Notes: generated from the sequence alone by a model not told the origin. A stretch of 64,000 bases of DNA from an uncultured Myxococcales bacterium (GCA_903936705.1 CAIZWN010000084.1:29989-93988); one strand, 5' to 3'. Counted from the first letter of the stretch, positions 53,022 to 62,346 are shown. Translations and numbers: made by a program.

Positions 53022-54059
53022 ATGAGCCAAACAACTAAAGCCAAGGTAGCAGCGGTCCTGACAGGGCTAGCGGTCGCCATTGGGGGATGCGGACCTGCAA
53101 CCTCGGACGTAGGTCCGGGCGAATCGGTGGAACGGACCTCTTCGGAACTCCTGTTCTTCTTCCCTCTGCCGCGGTTCTTGTTGTCGGTGGACCTGGTAGG
53201 ACGTGGGCTGAATGGGATGTCGTTGAACGGAAAGGCCCTGGACGACAGGATGCTGACCGAGGTGTCGTTGAAGAGCGTCCGCATGGCCGACGGAAAGAAG
53301 AAGAACCTGGATCTCACTGCCACCTCGTTCACCGGCTCCAAGCTGGACCTGGCAAAATCCAGAAAGGAGATGGTCGGTGCCACGTTCGCCGGTATCCTGG
53401 ATGACGGTGACTCCCTGTTGCTGCGGGTCACTGCGGTAGAGCCCAGCACCGGGACGACACCCTTCCTGCGCTATGCTGTTGCATATCCGGCCGATGGTGC
53501 ATGGCAGCCACTGTGCGGGCTGGATGACGCTGGCGCGGCTGTCCTGGCCATCCCCCTGGAAGGCACCTGGGACTATCGCCAGGGGGTTGAAGAGGGTGGT
53601 TCGTGGAACGAGGACGACAAGGCATTCACGTTCGCATGTGAAGGTTTCGTTCTGGCAAAGTGCGTCGATATGGGTTACGCCCCCTGGATCCAGGGGAAAA
53701 TGTGCATAGGCGATCAGCCGAAGATGAAGTGCCGCCAGACAAGCCTTGCCGCGCACCATCAGGCATGTGCGAGGATGCTGAGGGCCGACTTCTGCGGCGA
53801 CGGGTCGTCCTACACCTCGGACGGTACATGGGTCAATGCCTACGACGGTCTGGGGATCAGGAACGACAGCGAGAATTGGCCGCTCGAGGCCGAGTGGGAT
53901 GCAAATGGTGCGCGGTGCGCGGTGCGTGAACGGTTGCACAGCGCCGGTTTCGAGCCGCCATGCATGGACAGGCTTGCGTCGCCAGATTGCGGGGATCTGG
54001 CACACTTCGAAAAAGGAACCCTCGTGATTTCCGAGTCGGCTGGGGCAAATCTGCCGTAG
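53022..54059 (+). CDS. ADYC-domain lipoprotein
   Basis: The protein has 345 residues with a lipobox IGGC (Cys near 23). It has the layout of the myxobacterial ADYC family: a beta-rich first half, DGAWQPLCG, the FTFACEGFVLAKCVDMGYAPW segment and RADFCGDGSSYT, where the name-giving Ala-Asp-Tyr-Cys reads ADFC, then the cysteine-containing end. Function is unknown in the family. ATG at 53022 with GGAGGAGATC directly ahead. It lies between the kinase gene and the FHA-GGDEF gene on the same strand with its own candidate sigma-54 promoter. Confidence 0.85.
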   Translation: MSQTTKAKVAAVLTGLAVAIGGCGPATSDVGPGESVERTSSELLFFFPLPRFLLSVDLVGRGLNGMSLNGKALDDRMLTEVSLKSVRMADGKKKNLDLTATSFTGSKLDLAKSRKEMVGATFAGILDDGDSLLLRVTAVEPSTGTTPFLRYAVAYPADGAWQPLCGLDDAGAAVLAIPLEGTWDYRQGVEEGGSWNEDDKAFTFACEGFVLAKCVDMGYAPWIQGKMCIGDQPKMKCRQTSLAAHHQACARMLRADFCGDGSSYTSDGTWVNAYDGLGIRNDSENWPLEAEWDANGARCAVRERLHSAGFEPPCMDRLASPDCGDLAHFEKGTLVISESAGANLP

Positions 54060-54088
54060 AATCAGTCGATAATTCCGGAGTCACAGCA

Positions 54089-55033
54089 ATGGTCGACGAA
54101 CAGGCGTTTGAAAACGATTTCGAATCCCCCCCGCCAGACGAGCCAATGGGAGCAACCCGCCCGATTGACCTGGCCAGCCTGTCTACAGGCGGCAAGGATG
54201 TTTGTTTGTTGATGGAAATGAGCGGGGCGGATGCCGGCCAGGTGCACCGCATGAAGGATGCCGAGATTACAATCGGGCGCGGCGCCGACTGCACGCTGGC
54301 ATTCGCCGATAACACGCTGTCGCGTGTGCACGCTCACATTCATTCAGTTGACGACGAGTGGGTGCTGCAGGATGCCGGTTCGTTGAATGGTACTTACGTG
54401 AACAATGTCAGGATGTCGAAACGCGTTCTGGAGCATGGCGATCGATTACGTCTGGGATCCGGCGTGCGCATGTTGTTCCAGCGTGCTACGCAGGAGGAGG
54501 CCGACGTTTTGATCCAGTTGTACGAGGCTGGGGTTCGTGATGGTCTGACCGGGGTGTTCAATCGTCGACATCTTGCGGACCGACTGGATCAGGAAGTCGC
54601 GTACGCCGTGCGGCATGGGACGGGTGTTTGCGTGTTGATGATGGACATCGATTTTTTCAAGAAGGTCAACGACACCAGTGGTCATCTGGCTGGCGACGAG
54701 GTGCTGAAGCGTCTGGCTGGCAGGGTCGGAGAATGGGTCAGGCGCGAGGATGTTCTGGCGCGCTACGGCGGCGAGGAATTCGTGCTGGTCTTGCGGGACA
54801 TACCGCTTGACTCGGCTGTGGCGCTGGCCGAGCGGATCCGCGACTCGGTGGCCCGTACCGAGGTCAATTTCGAGGGGAAGATGCTTCGGGTCACAGTGAG
54901 CGTCGGGGTGGCGTCGTTGGCAGCGTGCGAGACCGACGCGACACCAGCACAGTTGTTGGCCCTGGCTGACGCTGCTTTGTATCGTGCGAAGGAAGGCGGT
55001 CGAAACCGGGTCGCAGTCGCTCCCTTGCCGTGA
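54089..55033 (+). CDS. FHA-GGDEF diguanylate cyclase
   Basis: The protein has 314 residues. The FHA domain (about 38-130) has the full phosphothreonine-binding set: IGRGADC, LSRVHAHI and SLNGTYVNN. The GGDEF domain (about 150-312) has DIDFFKKVND and the active site GGEEF at 227-231. The inhibitory site RxxD is Arg218-Asp221, five residues ahead of GGEEF, so c-di-GMP feedback is expected. There is no membrane segment. A phosphorylated kinase or partner could recruit it through the FHA domain. ATG at 54089 with CGGAG ahead, 29 bases after the lipoprotein gene. Convergent with the next gene (2 bases). Confidence 0.93.
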   Translation: MVDEQAFENDFESPPPDEPMGATRPIDLASLSTGGKDVCLLMEMSGADAGQVHRMKDAEITIGRGADCTLAFADNTLSRVHAHIHSVDDEWVLQDAGSLNGTYVNNVRMSKRVLEHGDRLRLGSGVRMLFQRATQEEADVLIQLYEAGVRDGLTGVFNRRHLADRLDQEVAYAVRHGTGVCVLMMDIDFFKKVNDTSGHLAGDEVLKRLAGRVGEWVRREDVLARYGGEEFVLVLRDIPLDSAVALAERIRDSVARTEVNFEGKMLRVTVSVGVASLAACETDATPAQLLALADAALYRAKEGGRNRVAVAPLP

Positions 55034-55035
55034 CG

Positions 55036-55800
55036 TCAGAACAATCGGTCCAGCGAATCGGCCGCCACACGTCCGACCCACATCTCGCCAGCGCGACATG
55101 GCAGCGCCCGGGGCTTGCGTGGAGTCTTCTTTGAACGCTTTCCCGATGGGGCCTGGGCAACCTCGGCATTCGCAAGCTCGCGAGCGCCGCACGAAACGAT
55201 CGCCGTGTCGTCTCTGATAGCCTTCTTCCCGGGACGGGCGATCCCTCGAACGACAGTGTCCCCAATCGGCGCGATGAAGCGCAGGAGTCCCTTGCTGACC
55301 GATTCGACGACGCCCACGACCAGGCGGGATGCCTTTGCCGAACCCGGTCGTGCTGTGTCCAGCGAAAATACCACGAGGTCCCCGGGGCGCGCCTTCAAAT
55401 CCTTCTTCAGGTCGCCGTGTTCAATCGCGCGGTGAACGAACGTCCGGACCCAGGCGTTGTCTGGCGAATCCTGCTTGCGGGCAAGATCCAGGACATAGGC
55501 CAGGTGGCGAAGAAATCCGTCCTCGTCGAATGAATTTTTCAGCCCGACCACGCGGCGTGCTGCTACCAGCAGTTCCGATCGCCGGGTGCCATCGCCCAGT
55601 TGTGGAGATTCTTTCGTGGGCCAGGCGTGATCGAGGGGGCTGGCTTCGGGGACCACGACAGGCTTTTTCGTTGCCTGATTTGCCCCTTTGCGGCCAGCCG
55701 ATTTCCGGCCAGACGCGTCTACGTGCTGCGGAACATGGACCAGGAATGCGATGATTCCAACAACAAGGAGCATGCGTGAGCTTGGCCTGACGCGGTCCAT
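55036..55800 (-). CDS. Secreted protein of unknown function
   Basis: The protein has 254 residues from the ATG at 55800; an ATG at 55773 is also possible and neither has a good ribosome site. An N-terminal hydrophobic segment (MLLVVGIIAFLVHVP) is likely a signal or anchor. A Lys/Pro-rich linker precedes a compact domain with RPGDLVVFSLDT and SRLVVGVVE, reminiscent of the beta-barrel core of NlpC/P60-CHAP amidases but without a convincing catalytic Cys-His pair. A basic KRSKKTPRKPR region follows. The family is not recognised. Divergent from the lytic transglycosylase. Confidence 0.65.
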   Translation of the reverse strand: MDRVRPSSRMLLVVGIIAFLVHVPQHVDASGRKSAGRKGANQATKKPVVVPEASPLDHAWPTKESPQLGDGTRRSELLVAARRVVGLKNSFDEDGFLRHLAYVLDLARKQDSPDNAWVRTFVHRAIEHGDLKKDLKARPGDLVVFSLDTARPGSAKASRLVVGVVESVSKGLLRFIAPIGDTVVRGIARPGKKAIRDDTAIVSCGARELANAEVAQAPSGKRSKKTPRKPRALPCRAGEMWVGRVAADSLDRLF

Positions 55801-55840
55801 GGGTGGATGATAGCGGACTGGGACCGCGGGAGTGCAGTGC

Positions 55841-56602
55841 GTGACGATCAAGGGCGCAATCGAGGTCATTTTCATCGCCGTTCCAGGCAGGCGATTACCG
55901 GCGCAGCGGGCGCTGGTGATGCCGATGGTGCTTGCGATTCCAGTTGTCTTGACGCTGGCTGCGTGCGGCCCGGCTGCGACCAGCATGCTGCGTGCGACAA
56001 GTCCGGTCGGATTGGAAGTGCCTGCTACGGCAGGTGTGGACGACGACGGGCCAAGACAATCGCCACCACCCTTGGCTGCCAGTGAGGCTTGCCATGGATG
56101 TCTTCGAGGTCTTGCCGGGGCGATCGTTTCGGAGCGACGGGCTGTGGCCCCATTTGCCTATCTGCCGCGGCGCGTACCGTGCCAGGAGATAGAACGGATT
56201 GCACGACAGGCGGCTCAACGGACAGGCCTTGAAGAGGGGTTGCTGATAGGGGTCATGCGCGTCGAGAGCGCCTTCACTTCGAACGCGATATCTCCGGCCG
56301 CAGCGGTTGGCCTGTCCCAGGTGTTGCCTTCAATCGGGGAAAGGCTTGGATGCGGGGACCTGTTCGACCCGGTCATGAACGCCTCGTGCGGCGCGACGGT
56401 GTTGGCCCGGTGGCTGGCCCGCTTCAAGGGCAACCTGATTTCTGCCCTGTCAGGTTACAACGCCGGTCATTCCATGCCGACCCATGCTCGGGACGAGCGA
56501 CGCACCCCCAGGAACTTCCAGTATGTCGAGGACGTTCTGCGGGCCAGGTCAAGGTTTCTGCGCCAGGGTTGCCGGGCTTTCGATGCGACCGCCGCAAGGT
56601 GA
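55841..56602 (+). CDS. Lytic transglycosylase (SLT domain) lipoprotein
   Basis: The protein has 253 residues from a GTG at 55841 (GGGAG 8 bases ahead); a GTG at 55832 is an alternative. The leader with PGRR and a hydrophobic run ends in a lipobox LAAC (Cys42). The goose-lysozyme-like SLT domain (about 115-235) has the catalytic Glu142 in MRVESAF, AVGLSQVLP and SGYNAGHS. It cleaves peptidoglycan strands to 1,6-anhydro ends. It precedes a coiled-coil membrane protein gene by 117 bases. Confidence 0.87.
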   Translation: MTIKGAIEVIFIAVPGRRLPAQRALVMPMVLAIPVVLTLAACGPAATSMLRATSPVGLEVPATAGVDDDGPRQSPPPLAASEACHGCLRGLAGAIVSERRAVAPFAYLPRRVPCQEIERIARQAAQRTGLEEGLLIGVMRVESAFTSNAISPAAAVGLSQVLPSIGERLGCGDLFDPVMNASCGATVLARWLARFKGNLISALSGYNAGHSMPTHARDERRTPRNFQYVEDVLRARSRFLRQGCRAFDATAAR

Positions 56603-56645
56603 ATCGAAATGTCGGTTTCATCGCGCAGGAAGGGCGCGTGGACGG

Positions 56646-56674
56646 TTGACGCGACGCTCCAGTAAAACTATTCT
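56646..56674 (+). promoter_or_regulatory. Sigma-70 promoter upstream of the coiled-coil membrane protein
   Basis: TTGACG at 56646-56651 and TATTCT at 56669-56674 have a 17-base spacer, 46 bases ahead of the start codon. Confidence 0.45.
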
Positions 56675-56719
56675 TCGACGCGCCTGTCTGGGTAATCGCC
56701 CGCGACGCGAGGAGCGACC

Positions 56720-57430
56720 ATGATCGACGACAACGACGTTCCCAAGATACCCACGACAGTTGAGGACATGCCGCCGCCGCCGCCGAAGGCACGCTCGGTG
56801 CTGATGGATATTCTGGACCGAGCACGTGACGAGTCCGAGAACGAGACCGCTCGCCTGATGCAATCCATGAAGGCGAAAGAGAGCGCCGACCGTCACCGCG
56901 TCGAGGAAGAGGAACAGCAGAAGGCCGCCGAAGCCCGAGGCAGGGTTGAAGTAGAGCGTCGCAAGCGTGAAGACGCCATGCGCGAGTACGAGGAGCGCAA
57001 GGTCCGCAAGGAGGTCGAGGCGGCTGCGAAGGTGCAACAGGCCCAGGAGGTCGTGACCGTAGTCCAGGCGCCCCCGCCCAAGTCGAAGGCCCCCGTCTAT
57101 TTCGGCGTTGCTGCCGCAGTGGTTGTTATTGCGGCTCTGATATTCTTCCTGGTTCCTCGCGGCACTCCGGCGACGATGGTGCTGGACCGCCCACTGGACA
57201 CGGCGCGTCCGGGCATGGTTCTGTCGACTCCTGTTCCCTTCGGCGCGAAGTCGATGGAACAAGTTTCAGGCGCGCCGAATCCCGAGAAGGTCGTTTCGGT
57301 CATGCGGCCTGCCCCATACAAGGCTTCAGCCCCGGTAGCGGTCCGCAAGGGCAACGGTGGCGCTGCCAAGCCCAAGCCTCTTCTGAACCTGACCAGCGGC
57401 ATCCTGGGCGGGAAGAAGGTCGTCAAGTAG
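56720..57430 (+). CDS. Coiled-coil membrane protein of unknown function
   Basis: The protein has 236 residues. A soluble N-terminus with a polyproline run (MPPPPPKA) leads to a long charged coiled coil (about 30-115, rich in Glu/Arg/Lys), then one membrane helix (APVYFGVAAAVVVIAALIFFLV) and a Pro/Lys-rich periplasmic tail. No catalytic motif is seen. TonB- or TolA-like linker proteins share such a layout, but no receptor-binding domain is visible. ATG follows GAGGAG. cutA begins 18 bases downstream. Confidence 0.72.
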   Translation: MIDDNDVPKIPTTVEDMPPPPPKARSVLMDILDRARDESENETARLMQSMKAKESADRHRVEEEEQQKAAEARGRVEVERRKREDAMREYEERKVRKEVEAAAKVQQAQEVVTVVQAPPPKSKAPVYFGVAAAVVVIAALIFFLVPRGTPATMVLDRPLDTARPGMVLSTPVPFGAKSMEQVSGAPNPEKVVSVMRPAPYKASAPVAVRKGNGGAAKPKPLLNLTSGILGGKKVVK

Positions 57431-57448
57431 TCTGGCCTCGGAGTCCAA

Positions 57449-57778
57449 ATGACGGACGTGCGTGTGGTGCTGGTCACGGTTCCACCTGGGGATCTGGCCA
57501 CAGGGCTGGCCAATAGTCTTGTGGGCGAGCGGTTGGCTGCATGCGTGAATGTGATTCCCGGTCTGCGCTCGATTTATCGCTGGGAAGGCCAGGTGTGTGA
57601 CGAATCCGAGTCCCTTCTGGTCATCAAGACCGTGCAAGACCGTCTGGACCAACTGGTGGCGCGCGTGCGCCAGTTGCATCCCTATGCGTTGCCGGAGGTG
57701 CTTGTTCTGCCGGTCGATGCTGGTTCCATCCCCTACATGGACTGGGTTCTCGCCGAAACCCGTCCCTTTCTTCCGTGA
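57449..57778 (+). CDS. cutA: Divalent-cation tolerance protein CutA
   Basis: The protein has 109 residues, the family length. The ferredoxin-like trimer pattern is visible: VLVTVPPGDLATGLANSLV, ERLAACVNVIPG, SIYRWEG, ESLLVIKT and HPYALPEVLVLPV. CutA is associated with copper tolerance and its biochemical role is unclear. The TGA overlaps the GTG/ATG start of the downstream DMT transporter. Confidence 0.93.
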   Translation: MTDVRVVLVTVPPGDLATGLANSLVGERLAACVNVIPGLRSIYRWEGQVCDESESLLVIKTVQDRLDQLVARVRQLHPYALPEVLVLPVDAGSIPYMDWVLAETRPFLP

Positions 57779-58790
57779 TGCACGGCCCTTTGCCCGACAG
57801 CCCTGGGGCGGTTCTGTACCCAAGGTCTTGTCCCCAGCCGGGCTGTGTCAATGACGTCAAATTCCGCAGGCAAAACCTTACTGCCGCAGTGGCCTTCATG
57901 GCGGTGGCCGCCTTGTCATATGCCTTGATGGGGGCCTTTGTTAAGGCCTCATCTTTGCGATTGCCGTTCGAGTTCGCACTGGTGTCCCGTAACGTGATAG
58001 GACTGTTGCCACTTGCCATTTGGTACCTGGTCACGGGAAGGCGCCCCCATGCGGTCCGTCCGCGCCTGTTGTTCACGCGTGGGGTGTTGGGTTTTCTGGC
58101 GATGCTCCTGTTCTTCCATGCCATTGACGGTTTGCCGTTGGCCGCGGCGACGGTCCTGAACTACACATCACCGGTCTTCGTCGTGCTGCTGTCCGCAGTT
58201 GCCAGCAGGGACGCGAGAATCCTGCGGTTCCTGCCCCTGGTTGTGCTGGCGTTTGCGGGAGTCGCAATTCTTGCCGGAGTCAATGCGGCAGGAACAGGCC
58301 TATCTGTTGCGGAGGGCTTGCTGTCTGCGGTATTCGCCGCGCTTGCGTACATGACGGTTCGCGAACTGTCGGCCACCGAGTCCTCCGACACGATCGTCTG
58401 GTACTTCACATGCTGGGCCTCGGCATTTTCGCTGACGGTAATGTGTGTAGCCTTTTGGACCGGCGCTGTTGAACTGGACTCAGGTGTCGTTGGAGCGGCT
58501 TTTTCCGAGCCGAGCGAAGTCATCAACTTGTGTGCCGTTGGCGTATTCGGGACCTTTGGCCAACTGGCGATGACTGCCGCTTATGCGAGGGCCTCGGCCC
58601 CGATTATCGCGCCGATTTCGTATCTGAATCCGTTGGTGTCGTACGGCCTGGGCTGGCTTGTTTTCGATGATCCCGTAACCGCCGCTGCGCTGTGTGGCGG
58701 GGAATGATCGTGGTTTCGTCTATTGCCGTGATTCTGTTGTCCGGCGGCGATGTCGAAGCTTCTAACCGAACACCATCGACGCTCACGTGA
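57775..58790 (+). CDS. EamA/DMT-family transporter with a probable C-terminal frameshift
   Basis: The open frame at 57775-58707 gives 310 residues: ten-helix EamA exporter, two repeats, with the paired YTSPVFVVLLSA and AYARASAPIIAPISYLNPLV motifs. It stops after CGGE, short of the usual last helix. Adding one G to the GGGG run at 58699-58702 restores a frame that reads MIVVSSIAVILLSGG, the missing helix, to a TGA at 58788-58790. A real recent frameshift or a base-call error in the G-run are both possible. The start (GTG 57775 or ATG 57778) overlaps the cutA stop. Such transporters export metabolites. Convergent with the glycosyltransferase cluster. Confidence 0.85.
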
Positions 58791-58797
58791 ACCAGGG

Positions 58798-59952
58798 TCA
58801 ATCCCTGCCAGACGCGACCTGGTGCAATGCGTCGCGTGTCATGCGGGCAGTCCGCTGCCACGAGAACTCGCGGGCACGGGCCAGCCCACCAAGGACCCGG
58901 TTGGCGCGCCCCGAGCCGTCCGACAGTATGCGTTCCATGGCCGCTGCCATGCCATCAGGGTCGCCGGGGTCGAAAAGTTCCGCCGCATTCCCGGCCACTT
59001 CCGGCATCGACGAAACGTTCGAGCATGCGACAGGAACCCCGCTGGCCATGGCCTCAAGGATTGGCAATCCGAATCCCTCGTACAGCGACGGGAATACGAA
59101 CAGATCCGCCGCGGAATACAGGGATGGCAGTAATTCCTTGCGCATCGCCCCAACTATCAGGATATCCCGGGAACACGTCGATGCGGCGGCCTCGCGGTAG
59201 ATCTGATCTGATCCGCTCCATTCCGGTCCGGCCAGGACAAGCTGGTGCGGCAAGTCCTTCCTGCGGTTCTTCAGAAGAGTGAAAGCTCGAATCAGGCCGA
59301 CGTGGTTCTTGCCCGGGTGCTCCAGCCTCGACACGAAAAGCACGAACGGAAAATTCAGACCCAGCTCGCGGGACAGAAGTTCGGTAGTCTGGGCCTTGTC
59401 GCGCCGGTAAAACATGGAGGTATCGACTGCCAGAGGTGTGACGGTCACGCGTTCGGGGGGCACCCGCCCGTATTCGACAATGTCGGCGCGGCTGCTTTCG
59501 CTGACCGTCAGGACGTGAGACAAGCGGCGCATCATGGCCGGCAGCACGTTTCGGATGTAGAAGACGCGGGCAGGATCGTACTTTCCGGCGACGTGGATTG
59601 CGGCGAAGTCATGGACGGTTCCTACGGTCGGGCAGGGGGTCCACATGGGCAGGCGGCGGTTTCCGGCGGGAAGGAACAGTGCGTCGTAATGGCGCCAAGC
59701 GCACCAGGCAGGCAAGGCTGTCTGGTGCCAGGCTATATCAGGCACCGGGTGTGTCAAGTGGCCCGGCAGCATGTGCACCAGGGCGCGGGTGTCCGGCGGG
59801 ATGAAGGCATCACGTTCGCCGCGGTGCACCAGGACTTCGTACCGATCAGGATTGTCGGGCAGCAGCGGCAGTTCCCGGATCAACTGGCCGGCGTATCGGC
59901 CGATTCCGGACCGTCCCGCGTCGCAGCCGAACGTGGTGATGCCGAACGTCAT
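58798..59952 (-). CDS. GT4-family glycosyltransferase, last gene of the cluster
   Basis: The protein has 384 residues. A GT-B fold retaining enzyme: N-terminal GCDAGRSGIGRYAGQL glycine loop, HDFAAIHV, then the E-x7-E motif in SLYEGFGLPILEAMASG and the nucleotide-binding end PEVAGNAAELFDPGD. The ATG has GGAG ahead, 17 bases after the upstream gene. It likely adds a sugar to a cell-envelope polysaccharide or lipid-linked glycan; donor and acceptor are unknown. Confidence 0.88.
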   Translation of the reverse strand: MTFGITTFGCDAGRSGIGRYAGQLIRELPLLPDNPDRYEVLVHRGERDAFIPPDTRALVHMLPGHLTHPVPDIAWHQTALPAWCAWRHYDALFLPAGNRRLPMWTPCPTVGTVHDFAAIHVAGKYDPARVFYIRNVLPAMMRRLSHVLTVSESSRADIVEYGRVPPERVTVTPLAVDTSMFYRRDKAQTTELLSRELGLNFPFVLFVSRLEHPGKNHVGLIRAFTLLKNRRKDLPHQLVLAGPEWSGSDQIYREAAASTCSRDILIVGAMRKELLPSLYSAADLFVFPSLYEGFGLPILEAMASGVPVACSNVSSMPEVAGNAAELFDPGDPDGMAAAMERILSDGSGRANRVLGGLARAREFSWQRTARMTRDALHQVASGRD

Positions 59953-59969
59953 TACGTCATCTCCTGATG

Positions 59970-61124
59970 TCAGCCCGCCAGCAGGGAAGCCAACTGATCC
60001 AGGTATCCTTCGAACGAGAAACGATTGTTGGCCACTTCGTGTGCCCGGGCCCCCAGGCGGACGGCCAGTTCGTCATCGCGCAACAGACGGTCGATTCGAT
60101 CGGCCAGGGCCGGGACGTCGCGATCTGGTGCCAGCAGTCCGGTTTCCTTGTCCATGCACCAGTCGGGTATCCCGCCCACCGCGAAGGCGACCACCGGCCT
60201 GCCTCGGTGCATGGCCTCCAGGCCCACCATTCCGAACGGTTCCGGCCAGCGAGAAGGTACGGCAACAAACCGCGCGGCATCGTACAGCGGGGCCAGTTCC
60301 CCCGACGGCACGAACCCGTGGAAGTGAACCCGGTCGCCGATGCCCATGTCCAGGACCAGGGACTCGAGTGCATCCCTCGCGTTGCCATCCCCGGCGATGT
60401 CCAGGACCCAATTGGCCTTCACAAGATTCAGGGCGCGCAGCAGCAGGTCCACTCCCTTGCCGCGGATCAATTGTCCGACGAAAAGGATGTTGTGGCCCGA
60501 TGGCTTCCGCGGTGCGTGTGTCGTGTCAGTAGGTACGGCCGGGGGAACGACGTGTATTCGATCGGCTGTGAATCCGTTCATGGCCAGTTCTTCTCGCATG
60601 AAACGACTGCCCACGAGAAGTGCGTCCATGTCGAAATTCATCCGACGCTCGCGGGCGTGGGCCAGCAGATTGACGAAACCGATTGGAAGAAGTCCTGCCG
60701 GGTTTCGACGTACGAAGGCCAGGTCGGCGAGGCAGCGCCAGTCCGCGGGGTGGTTGCACGAGCGGTCGGGCCAGACGAAGTACTTGTTGCGGCGGGGGCA
60801 GCACAAATCATGGTCGTGAACCATGCGAACGGCTCGGGGGGCCGACAAGCGCGGTTGTTCAGGGACTGCCGGCCACTTGTGGTAGTAGACGACGTCGGGT
60901 TTCACGTCATTGGAAATGCGCTGGAGTGTCGTTCCAGAAGGCCCGGCGACCTGGTGGACGCCGTTGAAGCGTTTCTCGAATTCCAATGGTCTCAGGTTGG
61001 TTTTCTTCAGGAAGGCCAGATGGCAGGCATGTCCGCGAGCCCCAAGCGCCGACGCGGTTTCGGCGACGTTCTGTTCCACGCCCCCCTGGAATCCGCACTG
61101 TTCATGAACGAACAACACGCGCAC
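59970..61124 (-). CDS. GT4-family glycosyltransferase
   Basis: The protein has 384 residues from a GTG at 61124, which has GGAGG 7 bases ahead and overlaps the end of the previous gene by 23 bases. Upstream codons to 61187 are read-through. The N-terminal HEQCGFQGGVEQNV loop, the E-x7-E motif in SRWPEPFGMVGLEAMHRG, and AVGGIPDWCMDKETGLLA mark a GT4 enzyme. A CCPRRNKYF Cys pair in the N-terminal half is typical of some rhamnosyl/mannosyl transferases. Confidence 0.88.
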   Translation of the reverse strand: MRVLFVHEQCGFQGGVEQNVAETASALGARGHACHLAFLKKTNLRPLEFEKRFNGVHQVAGPSGTTLQRISNDVKPDVVYYHKWPAVPEQPRLSAPRAVRMVHDHDLCCPRRNKYFVWPDRSCNHPADWRCLADLAFVRRNPAGLLPIGFVNLLAHARERRMNFDMDALLVGSRFMREELAMNGFTADRIHVVPPAVPTDTTHAPRKPSGHNILFVGQLIRGKGVDLLLRALNLVKANWVLDIAGDGNARDALESLVLDMGIGDRVHFHGFVPSGELAPLYDAARFVAVPSRWPEPFGMVGLEAMHRGRPVVAFAVGGIPDWCMDKETGLLAPDRDVPALADRIDRLLRDDELAVRLGARAHEVANNRFSFEGYLDQLASLLAG

Positions 61125-62346
61125 TAACGGCCTCCTCGTATATTGCCACCAGTCTGGCGGTCGCCGCATCCCAGGAAAATTCGCCATGAGCCCTGGTGCG
61201 TCCGGTCAAACCCAGGTGCATTGCCGCATCGGGGCAATCCAGCAGGTGCGATACCCGTTGCACGACCTGGTCGATATTCCCGGGATCGACCAGCAAGCCG
61301 TCTTCACCGTCCCGGACGAAATCCGGTACTCCGCCGACCCTGCTGGCCACTACCGGCAGACCCGAGGCCCATGCCTCCAGAATCACGATGCCGAAAGGTT
61401 CGTGAATCGACGGCAGAATGAACACCTCGGCCGCGTGATAGGCGTCGATCAGGTCAGGCGATTCGATCGGGATGCCGCGAACGATGGTCACACGGTCCTC
61501 AATTCCAAGTACACGAGTCTCCTGGACCAGCGTGTTCGCATATTCCTCGCTGGTCACGTGTCCCGCAATCACCAGTCGCAGCCTGGGCTCGTGCGCCAGC
61601 AAGGCCGCCACAGCACGCACTGCCAGCAGCTGGTTTTTCTGAGGGTCAAGTCGTCCTACGCACAGCAGAATGCGGTCTCCGGTCGGAATGCCGTGGCGTG
61701 ACCTGAATGCGGCGCCATCGCCAGTGGCGAACCGCTCGGGATCAACGCCGTTGGGAAAGTAGACGATATTTGCCAACGGATGCGCGCGCCGAAGCTCGGC
61801 CTCCTCGCGCCTTCCCAGCACCAGGACTGCCGCCGCGTCGTCAAGTACACGATGCGAACCTACCAGCGCGCCAAGTGCACGCCCCCACTCCAGGGCATGG
61901 CGTGTCGGGTCCGTGTACGAACGCTTTTCGGCCTCGGGAGCATCCAGTTGACCGCCGTGCACCGATACGACATAGGGGATTCCCCGCAGCCGGGCGGCCG
62001 TGCGGACGATGCCGCCCAGGCGCATTCCCGTGTGCAGGTGCATCAGGTCCAGGCCGGGATGTCGCAGCAGCGCGGCCAGCATACCGAAGGAAAACAGGTT
62101 GCCGCCCTTCAGGTCCAGTTGGTGCCGGGCGTCGTTCGACAAGCCAAGGTACGGGTAGAAATAGGGATAGCGCCGGACGCGGACGCCATCGATAACTTCC
62201 TCGCGCAATGAGGACAGTGCGTCGGGACAGTGGATTTCGGTCGGGTGGCCCAAGGCAAGCAGGCGGCGCGACGTCTCGAGGATGACGCTCTCGGTCCCTC
62301 CCCAGTGGGATTTGGTGAACCGGCGTGGTATCTGGATCAGGTTCAT
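61102..62346 (-). CDS. GT4-family glycosyltransferase
   Basis: The protein has 414 residues. FTKSHWGGTESVILE is the N-terminal glycine loop, LHLHTGMRLGG and VSVHGGQ precede the linker, CVGRLDPQKNQ marks the second domain, and HEPFGIVILEAWASG has the E-x7-E motif. The ATG at 62346 overlaps the stop of the gene before (ATGA). It functions with its cluster partners in assembling one glycan, by gene order. Confidence 0.9.
   Translation of the reverse strand: MNLIQIPRRFTKSHWGGTESVILETSRRLLALGHPTEIHCPDALSSLREEVIDGVRVRRYPYFYPYLGLSNDARHQLDLKGGNLFSFGMLAALLRHPGLDLMHLHTGMRLGGIVRTAARLRGIPYVVSVHGGQLDAPEAEKRSYTDPTRHALEWGRALGALVGSHRVLDDAAAVLVLGRREEAELRRAHPLANIVYFPNGVDPERFATGDGAAFRSRHGIPTGDRILLCVGRLDPQKNQLLAVRAVAALLAHEPRLRLVIAGHVTSEEYANTLVQETRVLGIEDRVTIVRGIPIESPDLIDAYHAAEVFILPSIHEPFGIVILEAWASGLPVVASRVGGVPDFVRDGEDGLLVDPGNIDQVVQRVSHLLDCPDAAMHLGLTGRTRAHGEFSWDAATARLVAIYEEAVSARVVRS

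Noticed and set aside
52793..53449. A 218-codon minus-strand frame over the ADYC gene start
   Set aside because: It crosses the promoter and leader of the lipoprotein gene and shows no protein-like composition.
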